Shown here: piece after piece, positions 17,582 to 25,501 of the stretch
How the letters are laid out: each line of letters starts with the position of its first letter
How positions within the stretch are numbered: the first letter of the stretch is position 1
Assembly (NCBI RefSeq): GCF_965279055.1
Contig: NZ_OZ257125.1
Span: forward strand, 1,922,001-1,986,000
Origin: Hydrocarboniphaga sp965279055
GTDB taxonomy: Bacteria; Pseudomonadota; Gammaproteobacteria; Nevskiales; Nevskiaceae
Direction of reading: 5' to 3'
DNA: 64,000 bases
Made by a program: the position numbers and the translations under genes
The notes under the pieces: model-generated
Seen by the model: the letters and a program-made list of their open reading frames with translations, nothing else
Databases searched by the model: none
Told to the model about the DNA's origin: nothing

Positions 17582-17835
17582 CGTGTTCTCCTCAGATGGA
17601 AATGGGCGATCGATTTGCGCTCGCCGCCCGGATGCTCACCGCTATACGCTTGACCCGGGAATGAGCTTGAGCATCGATGTCCAAGCTTCGTTACCGGACC
17701 TACGCTTTTTGAATCACCGCCTGCTTCGGGTGGCCAGGTCCACCGACCTGGATGCCCATCCGGTCGTCCGCCTTCAGCAAGCGCTGCGAGCTCATCCATG
17801 CTCTGCTCGGAAAACGAATCGACACCGGTGCAGGC

Positions 17836-18765
17836 TTACAACATGAAGTCCGGGCCCATTTCAGGAGCCCATTGAGCCAGGGCGTTCGGTCCGATCGGCG
17901 CATAGCCACCGGCGTACTGTTCGTTGATCAGATCACCGTCGGTCCAGTGCTCGATCTTGTTGCCGAAGGGATCGCGCCAGTAGTCGAACACCTGGCTGCC
18001 CTGGATATGGCGACCGATGCCCCAGGAGTGCTTGTGGCCGCGGGCGTGCAGGTAGTGGTGTCCCGCCATCAGATCGTCCCAATCCAGCACTTCAAACGCG
18101 CAATGCTCGAATCCCGTCCCTCCGGCAATCAGGGCGACGGTGTGATGGTCGGTGTACTCGGATCCCAGGTCGCAGCGCAGAAAGGCAGCGATACGATTTT
18201 CCGGAGTGCCGGCGAAATATCCGTCGGCGACACGCAAGCCGAAGTTCTCCGAATAGAACTGCAGTGAAGGTTCGAGGCTCGGAACCTTCAGCACCACGTG
18301 CCCGAGCCGCATCACATGCGACGAACCGTCGCCCGGACGCTGCGTGCCGCCCAAGCGGCGCAACTCGCCGGAGTTGTTGAGCTGCAGCGGCGCGCGCAGG
18401 GAAGACGCCGGTGGCGGGGCAGGCGCATGGCCCCAGATGACGTCGACCTGCAAGCCCTGCGGGTCCACCAGCCGAACGTGATATCCGCCACCAGGTTCGA
18501 CATTGTCCTGAACAGCGGTGTCGTGAGCGGTAGCCAGCTGTTCGAGGTCGGACAGGCTCTGCGCGAGCAGGCCGAAGCCCAAAACCTTCGGCTCTTCGAT
18601 CCGCTCGGTAACGTGCACGAACGGCTGCGGCCCGAAGCCGCGCATGTAGAGCCGGTCGGCCGTACGCAGTGCTGTGCTCAAGCCGAAATCCGTCAGAAAG
18701 CGCTCCATGACATCCAGATCCGGAGCGCCGAAACGAACGTAGGCAACGTCCTGAACTTTGATCAT
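17836..18765 (-). CDS. Extradiol ring-cleavage dioxygenase, VOC superfamily (paralogue 2)
   Basis: The protein has 309 residues and aligns through its whole length with the product of the gene at 84. Both contain YVRFGAPDL- or YVRYAAPDL-like starts, MRLGHVVLK, a TDHHT His and NKIEHWTDGD. The start at 18765 (MIKVQDVAYVRF) has GGAGAAAAG directly upstream and gives the same N-terminus as the paralogue; longer forms add an unrelated 42 residues. It is transcribed away from the TetR gene. A 254-bp space with no clear gene separates it from the ADC-family gene. Confidence 0.87.
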   Translation of the reverse strand: MIKVQDVAYVRFGAPDLDVMERFLTDFGLSTALRTADRLYMRGFGPQPFVHVTERIEEPKVLGFGLLAQSLSDLEQLATAHDTAVQDNVEPGGGYHVRLVDPQGLQVDVIWGHAPAPPPASSLRAPLQLNNSGELRRLGGTQRPGDGSSHVMRLGHVVLKVPSLEPSLQFYSENFGLRVADGYFAGTPENRIAAFLRCDLGSEYTDHHTVALIAGGTGFEHCAFEVLDWDDLMAGHHYLHARGHKHSWGIGRHIQGSQVFDYWRDPFGNKIEHWTDGDLINEQYAGGYAPIGPNALAQWAPEMGPDFML

Positions 18766-18798
18766 CTTTTCTCCGAGCCACATAGCGGGCCGCCGGTC

Positions 18799-18833
18799 AT
18801 TGTATCCCAACTTGTACAGAAATGTCAGTATGA
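18799..18833. promoter_or_regulatory. Divergent promoter with operator copy D between dioxygenase and TetR
   Basis: TTGTAC (18812-18817), five bases, then TGTCAGTATGA (18823-18833) match the regulon motif. On the minus strand CTGACA, an 18-bp spacer and TACAAT (18799-18804) form a good promoter for the dioxygenase. Being between the regulator and a target suits autoregulation plus control of the pathway. Confidence 0.65.
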
Positions 18834-18862
18834 ATAATCGGTACAGCTTCACGGAGAAGGTC

Positions 18863-19639
18863 ATGCTTGACACAGATGTCAAACTAAACAAAAATTTACA
18901 GTCGCGTCTTCAACCAACGGCTCAACTCATGATGGCCAGAAAAATCGTCAAGAAAAAAAGTCTGGCCGAAAAAACCACTGCTCCTACCGAAGTGGAGGAA
19001 ACCAACCACCGGACACGAGTCGGCCGCATCCGCCGCGAGAAGACCCGCTTGAAAATCATCGAGGCCGCGGCGATCGTTTTCGCCAAGGCCGGTGCCGACG
19101 GTGCGGTGATCGACGACTTCATTCGCGCCGCCGGCGTATCGCGCGGCACGTTCTACAACCACTTCGACACAACCCCGGCATTGCTGGACGCGACCATCGA
19201 CTGGATGGCGGACGACATCACCCAAGCGATAGACCCGCACGTCAAGGGCATCAAGGACGACGCGTATCGGCTGGCCACCGCGATGCGGCTGTATTTGCGT
19301 TGGGCCGCTTCCGATCCCAAGTGGTCAGCCTTCATGGCCAAGATCCCGCATATCGGACCGTTTGCCGAGCGCCAGGTGCGACGTGATATCCAGGGAGGCG
19401 TGCGGTCGGGCGACTTCAACGTGCCGCATTTCGAGGCAGCGCATGATCTGCTGGTCGGTACGTCATACCAGACGATACAACGCATCGCCGCCAGCCCCGG
19501 GCAGGCGGTTTCTACGGACGATGCGGTGCGCGTGATTTTGCGCGGCCTCGGCGCGACCGAAAAGAAAATCAACGAGATCATGCGCAAGCCGCTGCCGCCG
19601 TTCATGCCGCCCGAGACCAGCAGCAAGCTGTTCCGTTAG
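18863..19639 (+). CDS. TetR/AcrR-family regulator, probable regulator of the aromatic regulon
   Basis: The start at 18863 follows GGAGAAGG and gives 258 residues. A basic N-terminal extension of about 45 residues (rich in Lys and Arg) precedes the HTH region RLKIIEAAAIVFAKAGADGAV...AAGVSRGTFYNHFD (about 57-95). The C-terminal ligand domain is helical and unassigned. It is divergent from the dioxygenase at 17836 with the shared operator between them, and its stop overlaps that of convergent yceI by 3 bp. Repression released by an aromatic intermediate is the likeliest mode. Later starts (18929 or 18932) are possible. Confidence 0.85.
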   Translation: MLDTDVKLNKNLQSRLQPTAQLMMARKIVKKKSLAEKTTAPTEVEETNHRTRVGRIRREKTRLKIIEAAAIVFAKAGADGAVIDDFIRAAGVSRGTFYNHFDTTPALLDATIDWMADDITQAIDPHVKGIKDDAYRLATAMRLYLRWAASDPKWSAFMAKIPHIGPFAERQVRRDIQGGVRSGDFNVPHFEAAHDLLVGTSYQTIQRIAASPGQAVSTDDAVRVILRGLGATEKKINEIMRKPLPPFMPPETSSKLFR

Positions 19640-20202
19640 CTTGCCTGCGGCACCACGATGCGAAATTTCACCTGGACCTGATCGGCGACCGTGTCCTTCC
19701 ATAGCGGATCGCCGATTCCGAAGTAGGCACGGGAGATCGGCACCGCGCCGGCAAATACGCGCGTCTTGCCTTCGGTCTTCAATGTCACCGGAACCTTGAG
19801 AACCTGCGACTTGCCTTTCAGGCTGAGCTTGCCGGTGGCTTCAAGCTTGCCGTCTCCCAGCGACTTCAGGCTGAGCGCATCGAAGCTGGCCTTCGGGAAC
19901 TGCGCGCTGTCGAACCACTCCTTCTTGCGCACCTCGGCGTTGTAGCTTTCGTCGCCGATGTCGAAGCTGGTCATGTCGATCTCGATGTGCGCCGTGGAAT
20001 TGCCTGGCGCCGCGTCGTCGTAGCTGATCGTTCCGGTGAATTTCGTGAACGGCGCATCGACCGGCACGTTGAATTGCGAGAATTCGACGCTGAGCGTGCT
20101 CTTGCCGCGATCCAGCGAAACGCCGGCCGCTGCCATCACGGCACCCGTCACGAAAACAACGCCGAATGCCGTTCTTCTTATCACTGCGTTCCAGCCCCTC
20201 AT
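19636..20202 (-). CDS. Secreted YceI-family lipid-binding protein
   Basis: The 188-residue protein has a signal peptide (about 1-27), then the YceI barrel: KSTLSVEFSQFNVPVDAPFTKFTGTISYD, IEIDMTSFDIGDESYNAEVRKKEWFDSAQFPKASF in part, and a C-terminal VQVKFRIVV. YceI proteins bind isoprenoid or other hydrophobic chains in the periplasm. The ATG at 20202 overlaps the stop of the preceding gene (ATGA). It could carry a hydrophobic substrate or quinone for this pathway. Confidence 0.85.
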   Translation of the reverse strand: MRGWNAVIRRTAFGVVFVTGAVMAAAGVSLDRGKSTLSVEFSQFNVPVDAPFTKFTGTISYDDAAPGNSTAHIEIDMTSFDIGDESYNAEVRKKEWFDSAQFPKASFDALSLKSLGDGKLEATGKLSLKGKSQVLKVPVTLKTEGKTRVFAGAVPISRAYFGIGDPLWKDTVADQVQVKFRIVVPQAS

Positions 20203-21098
20203 CGCAGATTCTCCTTGGGCTCGGGAACCAGGCCGTAGCTCGATACGCCACCCGGCGCGCCGATTTGGTATTCGCAGTTGTATTCGTTGAAGATGTTCTT
20301 GTCGGGGCGCCATGCGAAGGTGCGCACGAACGATACCGGCGCGGTGTAGATCTCGGGGTCGTCGAGCGTGGAAACGATCTCCAGCTTGGGAACGCCGTAC
20401 TCGATTTTGCGGATGCGGAAGGTCCAGTGCGCATTCTTCGAAGCAGGCGTGCCGTCGACGTCGATCCAGGTGGGCCACTTGTAGCCGATCGTATCGACGA
20501 CCAAGGTATTGCCGTCCCAATGCCCGACAGAGTCGCCCATGTAGGCATTCGACTTGCGGTGCGGCTGATTCAGGCGAATCGTCCAGATGCCGTGGTATTC
20601 CTGGAACACGATCGCGATGTCGTTCTTCGTCTGATAGATCTGGAATGGGAAGTTGAGGTCGTACTGCCAGTGCTGTCCCGGCGGAAGGCAGGCGGCCGAG
20701 GCATTGGAATACGGCGTTCCGTCCTGGTAAGTGGCTTTGACGCGGTCATCCAGTATGCGCCGGCCCTTTTTCGTGAACGGCAGCTTGTTGCCGTACATGT
20801 CGGTGGCGTTGCGGAAAACCAAAGGCTGGTCGTGGAACCAGGCGCCCTCGAGATTTTTCGGATCGGCCGGGGGCTTGGGCGCATCCGGCGGCAGCGGTGG
20901 CAGGTAGTCGGGAAGCAGGGTGGGGTCGATTCCCGCAAGGTCATCGGGCGTCACTCCCTGGCGTGGCGCTGCACCCTGCGGAGGCGCAGCGCCCGGTGGC
21001 GGAGCCGCGCCCGGCGGTGGCTGTGCGTTCGAGAGCCCGGCATGAGCCAGGCAAATCACGAACACGAATGATCTGATGGTGCTGAAGCGAAGCGTCAT
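20199..21098 (-). CDS. Secreted protein of unknown function with GHWDGNTLVVDT motif
   Basis: The 299-residue protein has a signal peptide (about 1-26), a Pro/Gly/Ala repeat (QPPPGAAPPPGAAPP, about 26-48), then a beta-rich domain with GHWDGNTLVVDTIG and WTFRIRKIEYG. Its neighbour at 21113 has the related phrase GRWEGATLVVESYD, so the two are probably distant paralogues. I associate this motif with uncharacterised secreted proteins that sit near aromatic or steroid catabolism genes, but no activity is known to me. It is coupled to yceI. Confidence 0.6.
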   Translation of the reverse strand: MTLRFSTIRSFVFVICLAHAGLSNAQPPPGAAPPPGAAPPQGAAPRQGVTPDDLAGIDPTLLPDYLPPLPPDAPKPPADPKNLEGAWFHDQPLVFRNATDMYGNKLPFTKKGRRILDDRVKATYQDGTPYSNASAACLPPGQHWQYDLNFPFQIYQTKNDIAIVFQEYHGIWTIRLNQPHRKSNAYMGDSVGHWDGNTLVVDTIGYKWPTWIDVDGTPASKNAHWTFRIRKIEYGVPKLEIVSTLDDPEIYTAPVSFVRTFAWRPDKNIFNEYNCEYQIGAPGGVSSYGLVPEPKENLR

Positions 21099-21112
21099 GG
21101 CGCGGTTTCCTA

Positions 21113-21838
21113 TCACGGTGATGACGGACCAAGCGGTGGCGGTACACCGGCTCTGTTGTCCAGGCACACGTCTTCCAAGAATGGGAACAGGGCATCCGAC
21201 TGACGCTTGTAGGTCAGGACCGCGTCCCAGCTGCGGCTGAAAATCTCCGGATCCTTGATGGTGATGCGATCTTCGAGCGTGGCGCTGTCGCGCAGGCGGA
21301 TGCGTTCGACCAGTTCCAGCTTCTCGCTATTCGGTATCAGCCCGTCCAGCAGCTTTCGCTCGGAAAGGTCATACGACTCCACCACCAGCGTCGCACCTTC
21401 CCAGCGGCCAAAACTTTGACCGTTCATGGTCGCCGTATCCAGCTTCTCGCGCTTACCAGGACGCATCTCGATCTGGCGAAACAGGCGGTTCCACTCGAAC
21501 AGCATGGTGACGATCTGGGGGCGCTGATAAATCCGGATCAGCTTGGGCGTCAGCATCAACCGCGGCAGGCCCGGTGACGAGCATCGGGTGGTCGTGGCGT
21601 CGAAGCTGTAGTCCTTGCGGGCGGCGGCGGCGAGGTTTTTTTCATACTGCGCGCGACCGCCGTCAGTGAACGGTAGCTTCTTGCCATCGACCGGCTGAAG
21701 TTCGGACTGCGCAGGCGACAATTTCCACACGCCGTCCAGGCTGGACTCGGCGGCGTGGGCGTTGATCGCGGGCAGGGCGAGCAGCATCAAAGCGAGCAGC
21801 GCCCGATGTGGGGCGAACAGCCGCGACTTCGTCTTCAT
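21113..21838 (-). CDS. Secreted protein of unknown function with GRWEGATLVVES motif
   Basis: The 241-residue protein has a signal peptide (about 1-26, ending NAHAAES) and a body containing LPRLMLTPKLIRIYQRP, MNGQSFGRWEGATLVVES and SATLEDRITIKDPEIF. It is related to the next gene on the minus strand, 15 bp away. The C-terminus GVPPPLGPSSP is Pro-rich like its neighbours. It probably starts a three-gene secreted-protein operon ending with yceI. Confidence 0.6.
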   Translation of the reverse strand: MKTKSRLFAPHRALLALMLLALPAINAHAAESSLDGVWKLSPAQSELQPVDGKKLPFTDGGRAQYEKNLAAAARKDYSFDATTTRCSSPGLPRLMLTPKLIRIYQRPQIVTMLFEWNRLFRQIEMRPGKREKLDTATMNGQSFGRWEGATLVVESYDLSERKLLDGLIPNSEKLELVERIRLRDSATLEDRITIKDPEIFSRSWDAVLTYKRQSDALFPFLEDVCLDNRAGVPPPLGPSSP

Positions 21839-22020
21839 GAGGCTCTCCAGGGGCGCGCTGCCCGGCGCCGGCCGGTTGGGAGCGATGGGAGCGGCGCCCG
21901 GCGACGGTCCGCAGTATGCGGCGCTGTGCATTTCACGACGGTCTTCCCGCTGCAACCGCAACAGCGCTTGACCGACGAGACTGCGGCGACTCAAGGGCGG
22001 CCGATAGCGCGACCCGGCGG

Positions 22021-22167
22021 TTACCTGTACGCATTGTTTTCTCCACTGGTTCGTCCAACCGTGCGGGGCAAATCTGTACCAGCGCCGCGTACGAAAGCGG
22101 CGAGGAATGGGCCGGCGACGCCGGGCAATCGATGCCATGCGCCGCGCCGTGCCTTTGAGAAAGCCAT
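22021..22167 (-). CDS. Small (48-residue) reading frame behind operator copy E
   Basis: GGAGGAG lies 6 bp before the ATG, as strong as those of the receptor and aldehyde dehydrogenase. The peptide (MAFSKARRGAWHRLPGVAG...) is basic and has no recognised domain. The promoter of operator copy E (TTGACA-18-TCCAAT on the minus strand) reads directly into it, with the secreted-protein operon 180 bp further on. It may be a real small protein, a leader, or the 5' end of a deleted gene. Confidence 0.35.
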   Translation of the reverse strand: MAFSKARRGAWHRLPGVAGPFLAAFVRGAGTDLPRTVGRTSGENNAYR

Positions 22168-22228
22168 CGTGTCTCCTCCAAAACCTGTGCGCCTGTTTTC
22201 GACGTTCTTGCGCCGCGCATCGTCCCAT

Positions 22229-22263
22229 ATTGGATATCGATTTGTACTATCATGTCAATATGA
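22229..22263. promoter_or_regulatory. Divergent promoter with operator copy E
   Basis: TTGTAC (22242-22247), five bases, TGTCAATATGA (22253-22263) repeat the regulon motif. The minus strand shows TTGACA, 18 bp, TCCAAT (22229-22234), facing the secreted-protein operon. On the other side lies the transhydroxylase, so both divergent units may be controlled from here. Confidence 0.6.
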
Positions 22264-22333
22264 ATCGGATACGGTCGCGCTGACCATCGTCGGCCGGATC
22301 GAAAGACGACATGCATGAGCCATGGGAGAGTCG

Positions 22334-22531
22334 ATGAAGTTGTCACGACAGAGTTGCGGCGCGGGCTTTCACCTCGACCCGTGCGTCGGGAGCCTGGAAT
22401 CGATCGCGATGCGCAATTGGCCGCGCCGCCGGGCCAGCCTGCTCTCCGGCGCGTCACTTGAGGTGAAATCCCTGCGTCTGGATGCCGGCGGTGTCGCGGG
22501 CCGCTGTTCGTGCAGGGGGATACCGTCATGA
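22334..22531 (+). CDS. Possible small Cys-containing protein upstream of the transhydroxylase
   Basis: GGGAGAG lies 6 bp before the ATG at 22334. The 65-residue frame (MKLSRQSCGAGFHLDPC...) ends in TGA overlapping the ATG of the transhydroxylase large subunit, which would couple translation. No family is recognised and the composition is ordinary for random GC-rich DNA, so this may be a leader or no gene at all. Confidence 0.25.
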   Translation: MKLSRQSCGAGFHLDPCVGSLESIAMRNWPRRRASLLSGASLEVKSLRLDAGGVAGRCSCRGIPS

Positions 22532-25500
22532 AGCGGCTGATTGTTCGCGTCATCCTGTTCGCGCTGACGCCGATGCTCAAGCGCACCGCGGCGAAACATC
22601 CGGAGTTTCGTGCGGCGCTCAAGAAATACGACTTTGTCGCGCAGATCAAGCTCAAGGACGGCAGCGTCGGTCGTACCTACACCATCCGTGAAGGCAGCAT
22701 CGAGTCGACGTCGTCACTGGCGGGCCCGGCCGACGTGCAGATGATCTTCCACGACGTGGACACGGCGCTGAGCATGCTCAAGCCGAACGCGGACATGGCC
22801 GAGGTCGTGCACGCGGCCAAGAACTTCAAAGTGCTGGTGCTCGGCCGCAACGAGCTCGTGGTCGCGTTCATGCAGCTCCTGAACCGCTCGCAGACCGTGC
22901 AGTTGACGCAGGGCACGACGACGCCGGACGGTTGTGCGCGTTTCACCACCAACACCAATGCCGGCCCGCTCTTCATCTACGTCAAGGACGGCCGCATCGT
23001 GCGCGTCACGCCGATCGAGCTGGAGGCGGGCGATGCGTCCAGCTGGACGATCGAGGCGCGCGGCCGGCAGTTCACGCCCGAGCGCCGCACCACGGTCGCG
23101 CCGCATGGCTTGGCGCTCAAGTCCACGGTGTATTCGGAGCAGCGGCTGCAGTATCCGATGAAGCGCGTGGATTTCGATCCCAAGGGCGAACGCAATCCCC
23201 AGAATCGTGGCAAATCAGGCTACGTGCGCATCTCCTGGGACGAGGCGCTGAGCATCGTCACCGACGAGATCAAACGCCAGAAGCAAGTTCACGGCCCCGG
23301 TTCCATCGCGATCCAGACCGGCTCTCATCACCAGTGGGGCAACGTCGGTTACTACCTGTCCGCGTTGCTGCGCTTCGGCAACCTGATCGGTTTCACTCGC
23401 GTGCATCCGAATCCGGACAGCTGGGAGGGCTGGTACTGGGGTGCGCAGCACCACTTCGGCAACAGCATGCGCGTCGGTATCGCCGGTAACTACGGCACGA
23501 CCGAAGACTGCCTGAAAAACGCCGAGATGATGGTGTTCTGGTCGAGCGACCCGGAGAGCACCAACGGTGCCTATGCCGCATACGAGGGGACACAGCGGCG
23601 GCTGTGGGCCAAGCAGCTGGGCATCGAGTTCGTGCACATCGATCCTCACTTCAACCCGACGGCGCAGCTGCTCGGCGGCAAATGGTTTCCGATCAAGCCG
23701 ACCACCGATCCGGCGCTGGCGATCGCGATCATGTACGTGTGGATCACGGAAGAACTCTACGACAGGGACTACGTCGCCAACCGCACCACCGGCTTCGACG
23801 AATGGCGCGCCTACGTGCTGGGCGAGTCGGACGGCGTGCCCAAGACACCCGAATGGCAGCAGCTGGAAACGGGCATTCCGGCGCGCGAAGTACGCGCGCT
23901 GGCGCGCAAGTGGGGCACGAAAAAAACCTACCTCGCCGTGGGCGCTGCCGGCGGCGGATTCGGCGGGGCCTGCCGCTCGGCCACCGGCGCGCAGTGGGCG
24001 CGCTGCATGGTCATGCTGATGGCCATGCGCGGCTGGGGTAAGCCGGGCATCAACTTCGGCAATCTCACCACCGATGCGCCCGTGGACCTGGCCTTCTATT
24101 TCCCCGGCTATGCCGACGGCGGCATTTCCGGCGATCTGGCCTGGACGGCAGCGGCCGTCAACAACTACACGCGCATGCCGCATGTGCTGTCGATGAATCC
24201 GGTGAAGCAGATCGTGCCGCGCCAGCGTCTGCCGGAAGCCATCATGGAAGGCTCGGCCTCGGGCTATTTGTGGGACGGTACCTCCACCGAGGCCCAGTTC
24301 GCGCCATTCACGTACCCGATGGCCGGCTATTCGCCGATCCGCATGTTGTACCGCTACGGCACCTCGACGTTCAGCACCATCGTCAACTCCTCTCGCTGGG
24401 AAAAGATGTACCAGCACGAGAGCCTGGAATTCGTCGTTTGCCAGGCGATCTGGAACGAGGGCGATGCGCAGTTCGCGGATATCATTCTGCCCGCCTGCAC
24501 GCAGCTCGAACGGACCGATATCAGCGAGTGGTGCAATCCGGGTGGCTATCTGCCACACGGGTTCAACCATCTCAACCATCGCGTGGTCGTGATGCAGCAC
24601 AAGTGCATCGAGCCGCTCGGTGAATCCAAGTCCGACTACCAGATCTTCCTCGACATCCTGACGCGGATGGGCCTGGGGGCGATCTTCTCCGAGGGCTGCA
24701 GCGAGCTGGACTGGTGCAAGCGCGTTTTCGATTCCTCGGATCTGCCGAAGCACATTTCCTGGAGCGATTTCCTCAAGAAGGGTTATTACGTGGTCGCGCC
24801 GGCTGCAGACGGCGCGCGTCCGCCGGTCACGATGCGCTGGTTCGCGGAAGGACGGCACAAGGACGAGCCTGAACCCGCGCCGCTGCCTTCGCAGTACTCG
24901 GGTGAATTCGGACTGGGTCTACCGACGCAGAGTGGCAAATTCGAGTTCATACCGCAAACACTCACGCGTGTGGATCCCAAGGGCCTCAGCTTGCGCCCAC
25001 CGCTGAATCGCTACATCCCGGCATGGGAGGGCGCCCATAGTACCGAGCTGGTGCGACGCTACCCGCTGCCGCTGATCACCTCGCACACGCGCTACAGCTT
25101 CCACACCCAGGCCGACGGCAAGAACAGCTTCCTGAACAATGTCGAAGACCATCGCGTGCTGATCGATGGACATCACTACTGGCTGTTGCGGGTCCATCCG
25201 CACGACGCCGCCGAGCGCGGTATCACCCATCATGACCTGATCAAGGTGTTCAACGACCGCGGCATCGTGATCTGCGCTGCGGATGTCTCGCCGCTGGTGG
25301 CGCGCGGTGTGGTCAAGAGCTTCGAGTCCAGTGCCGTCTACGCGGTGCGCATCATCAACGGTGAGCGCGTGGACTTCGGCGGCTGCATGAATACGCTGAC
25401 GCCGGGCCGCTCGCAGTCACCCGACACCGAATCAATGGCGCCGAACTCCTGCCTGGTGCAGATAGAAAGATGGACCACTCCGATGCCCGAGGCTGCCTGA
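22528..25500 (+). CDS. Molybdopterin transhydroxylase-like large subunit with N-terminal SCP2-like domain
   Basis: The protein has 990 residues. Residues about 25-122 (helical start, then VAQIKLKDGS, ADVQMIFHDVDTALSML and a C-terminal helix) resemble an SCP2 sterol-carrier domain. From about 133 it is a DMSO-reductase-family enzyme of the pyrogallol-phloroglucinol transhydroxylase type: it lacks the N-terminal Fe-S cysteine motif and keeps GSHHQWG (His267/268) and NPDSWEGWYWG (Asp297, Ser298). These correspond to the catalytic His and Asp and the Mo-ligand Ser of the Pelobacter enzyme, as I recall it. It would move or remove ring hydroxyl groups. It pairs with the subunit gene 1 bp downstream. 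No Tat signal is seen, so it should be cytoplasmic. Confidence 0.8.
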   Translation: MKRLIVRVILFALTPMLKRTAAKHPEFRAALKKYDFVAQIKLKDGSVGRTYTIREGSIESTSSLAGPADVQMIFHDVDTALSMLKPNADMAEVVHAAKNFKVLVLGRNELVVAFMQLLNRSQTVQLTQGTTTPDGCARFTTNTNAGPLFIYVKDGRIVRVTPIELEAGDASSWTIEARGRQFTPERRTTVAPHGLALKSTVYSEQRLQYPMKRVDFDPKGERNPQNRGKSGYVRISWDEALSIVTDEIKRQKQVHGPGSIAIQTGSHHQWGNVGYYLSALLRFGNLIGFTRVHPNPDSWEGWYWGAQHHFGNSMRVGIAGNYGTTEDCLKNAEMMVFWSSDPESTNGAYAAYEGTQRRLWAKQLGIEFVHIDPHFNPTAQLLGGKWFPIKPTTDPALAIAIMYVWITEELYDRDYVANRTTGFDEWRAYVLGESDGVPKTPEWQQLETGIPAREVRALARKWGTKKTYLAVGAAGGGFGGACRSATGAQWARCMVMLMAMRGWGKPGINFGNLTTDAPVDLAFYFPGYADGGISGDLAWTAAAVNNYTRMPHVLSMNPVKQIVPRQRLPEAIMEGSASGYLWDGTSTEAQFAPFTYPMAGYSPIRMLYRYGTSTFSTIVNSSRWEKMYQHESLEFVVCQAIWNEGDAQFADIILPACTQLERTDISEWCNPGGYLPHGFNHLNHRVVVMQHKCIEPLGESKSDYQIFLDILTRMGLGAIFSEGCSELDWCKRVFDSSDLPKHISWSDFLKKGYYVVAPAADGARPPVTMRWFAEGRHKDEPEPAPLPSQYSGEFGLGLPTQSGKFEFIPQTLTRVDPKGLSLRPPLNRYIPAWEGAHSTELVRRYPLPLITSHTRYSFHTQADGKNSFLNNVEDHRVLIDGHHYWLLRVHPHDAAERGITHHDLIKVFNDRGIVICAADVSPLVARGVVKSFESSAVYAVRIINGERVDFGGCMNTLTPGRSQSPDTESMAPNSCLVQIERWTTPMPEAA

Positions 25501-25501
25501 A

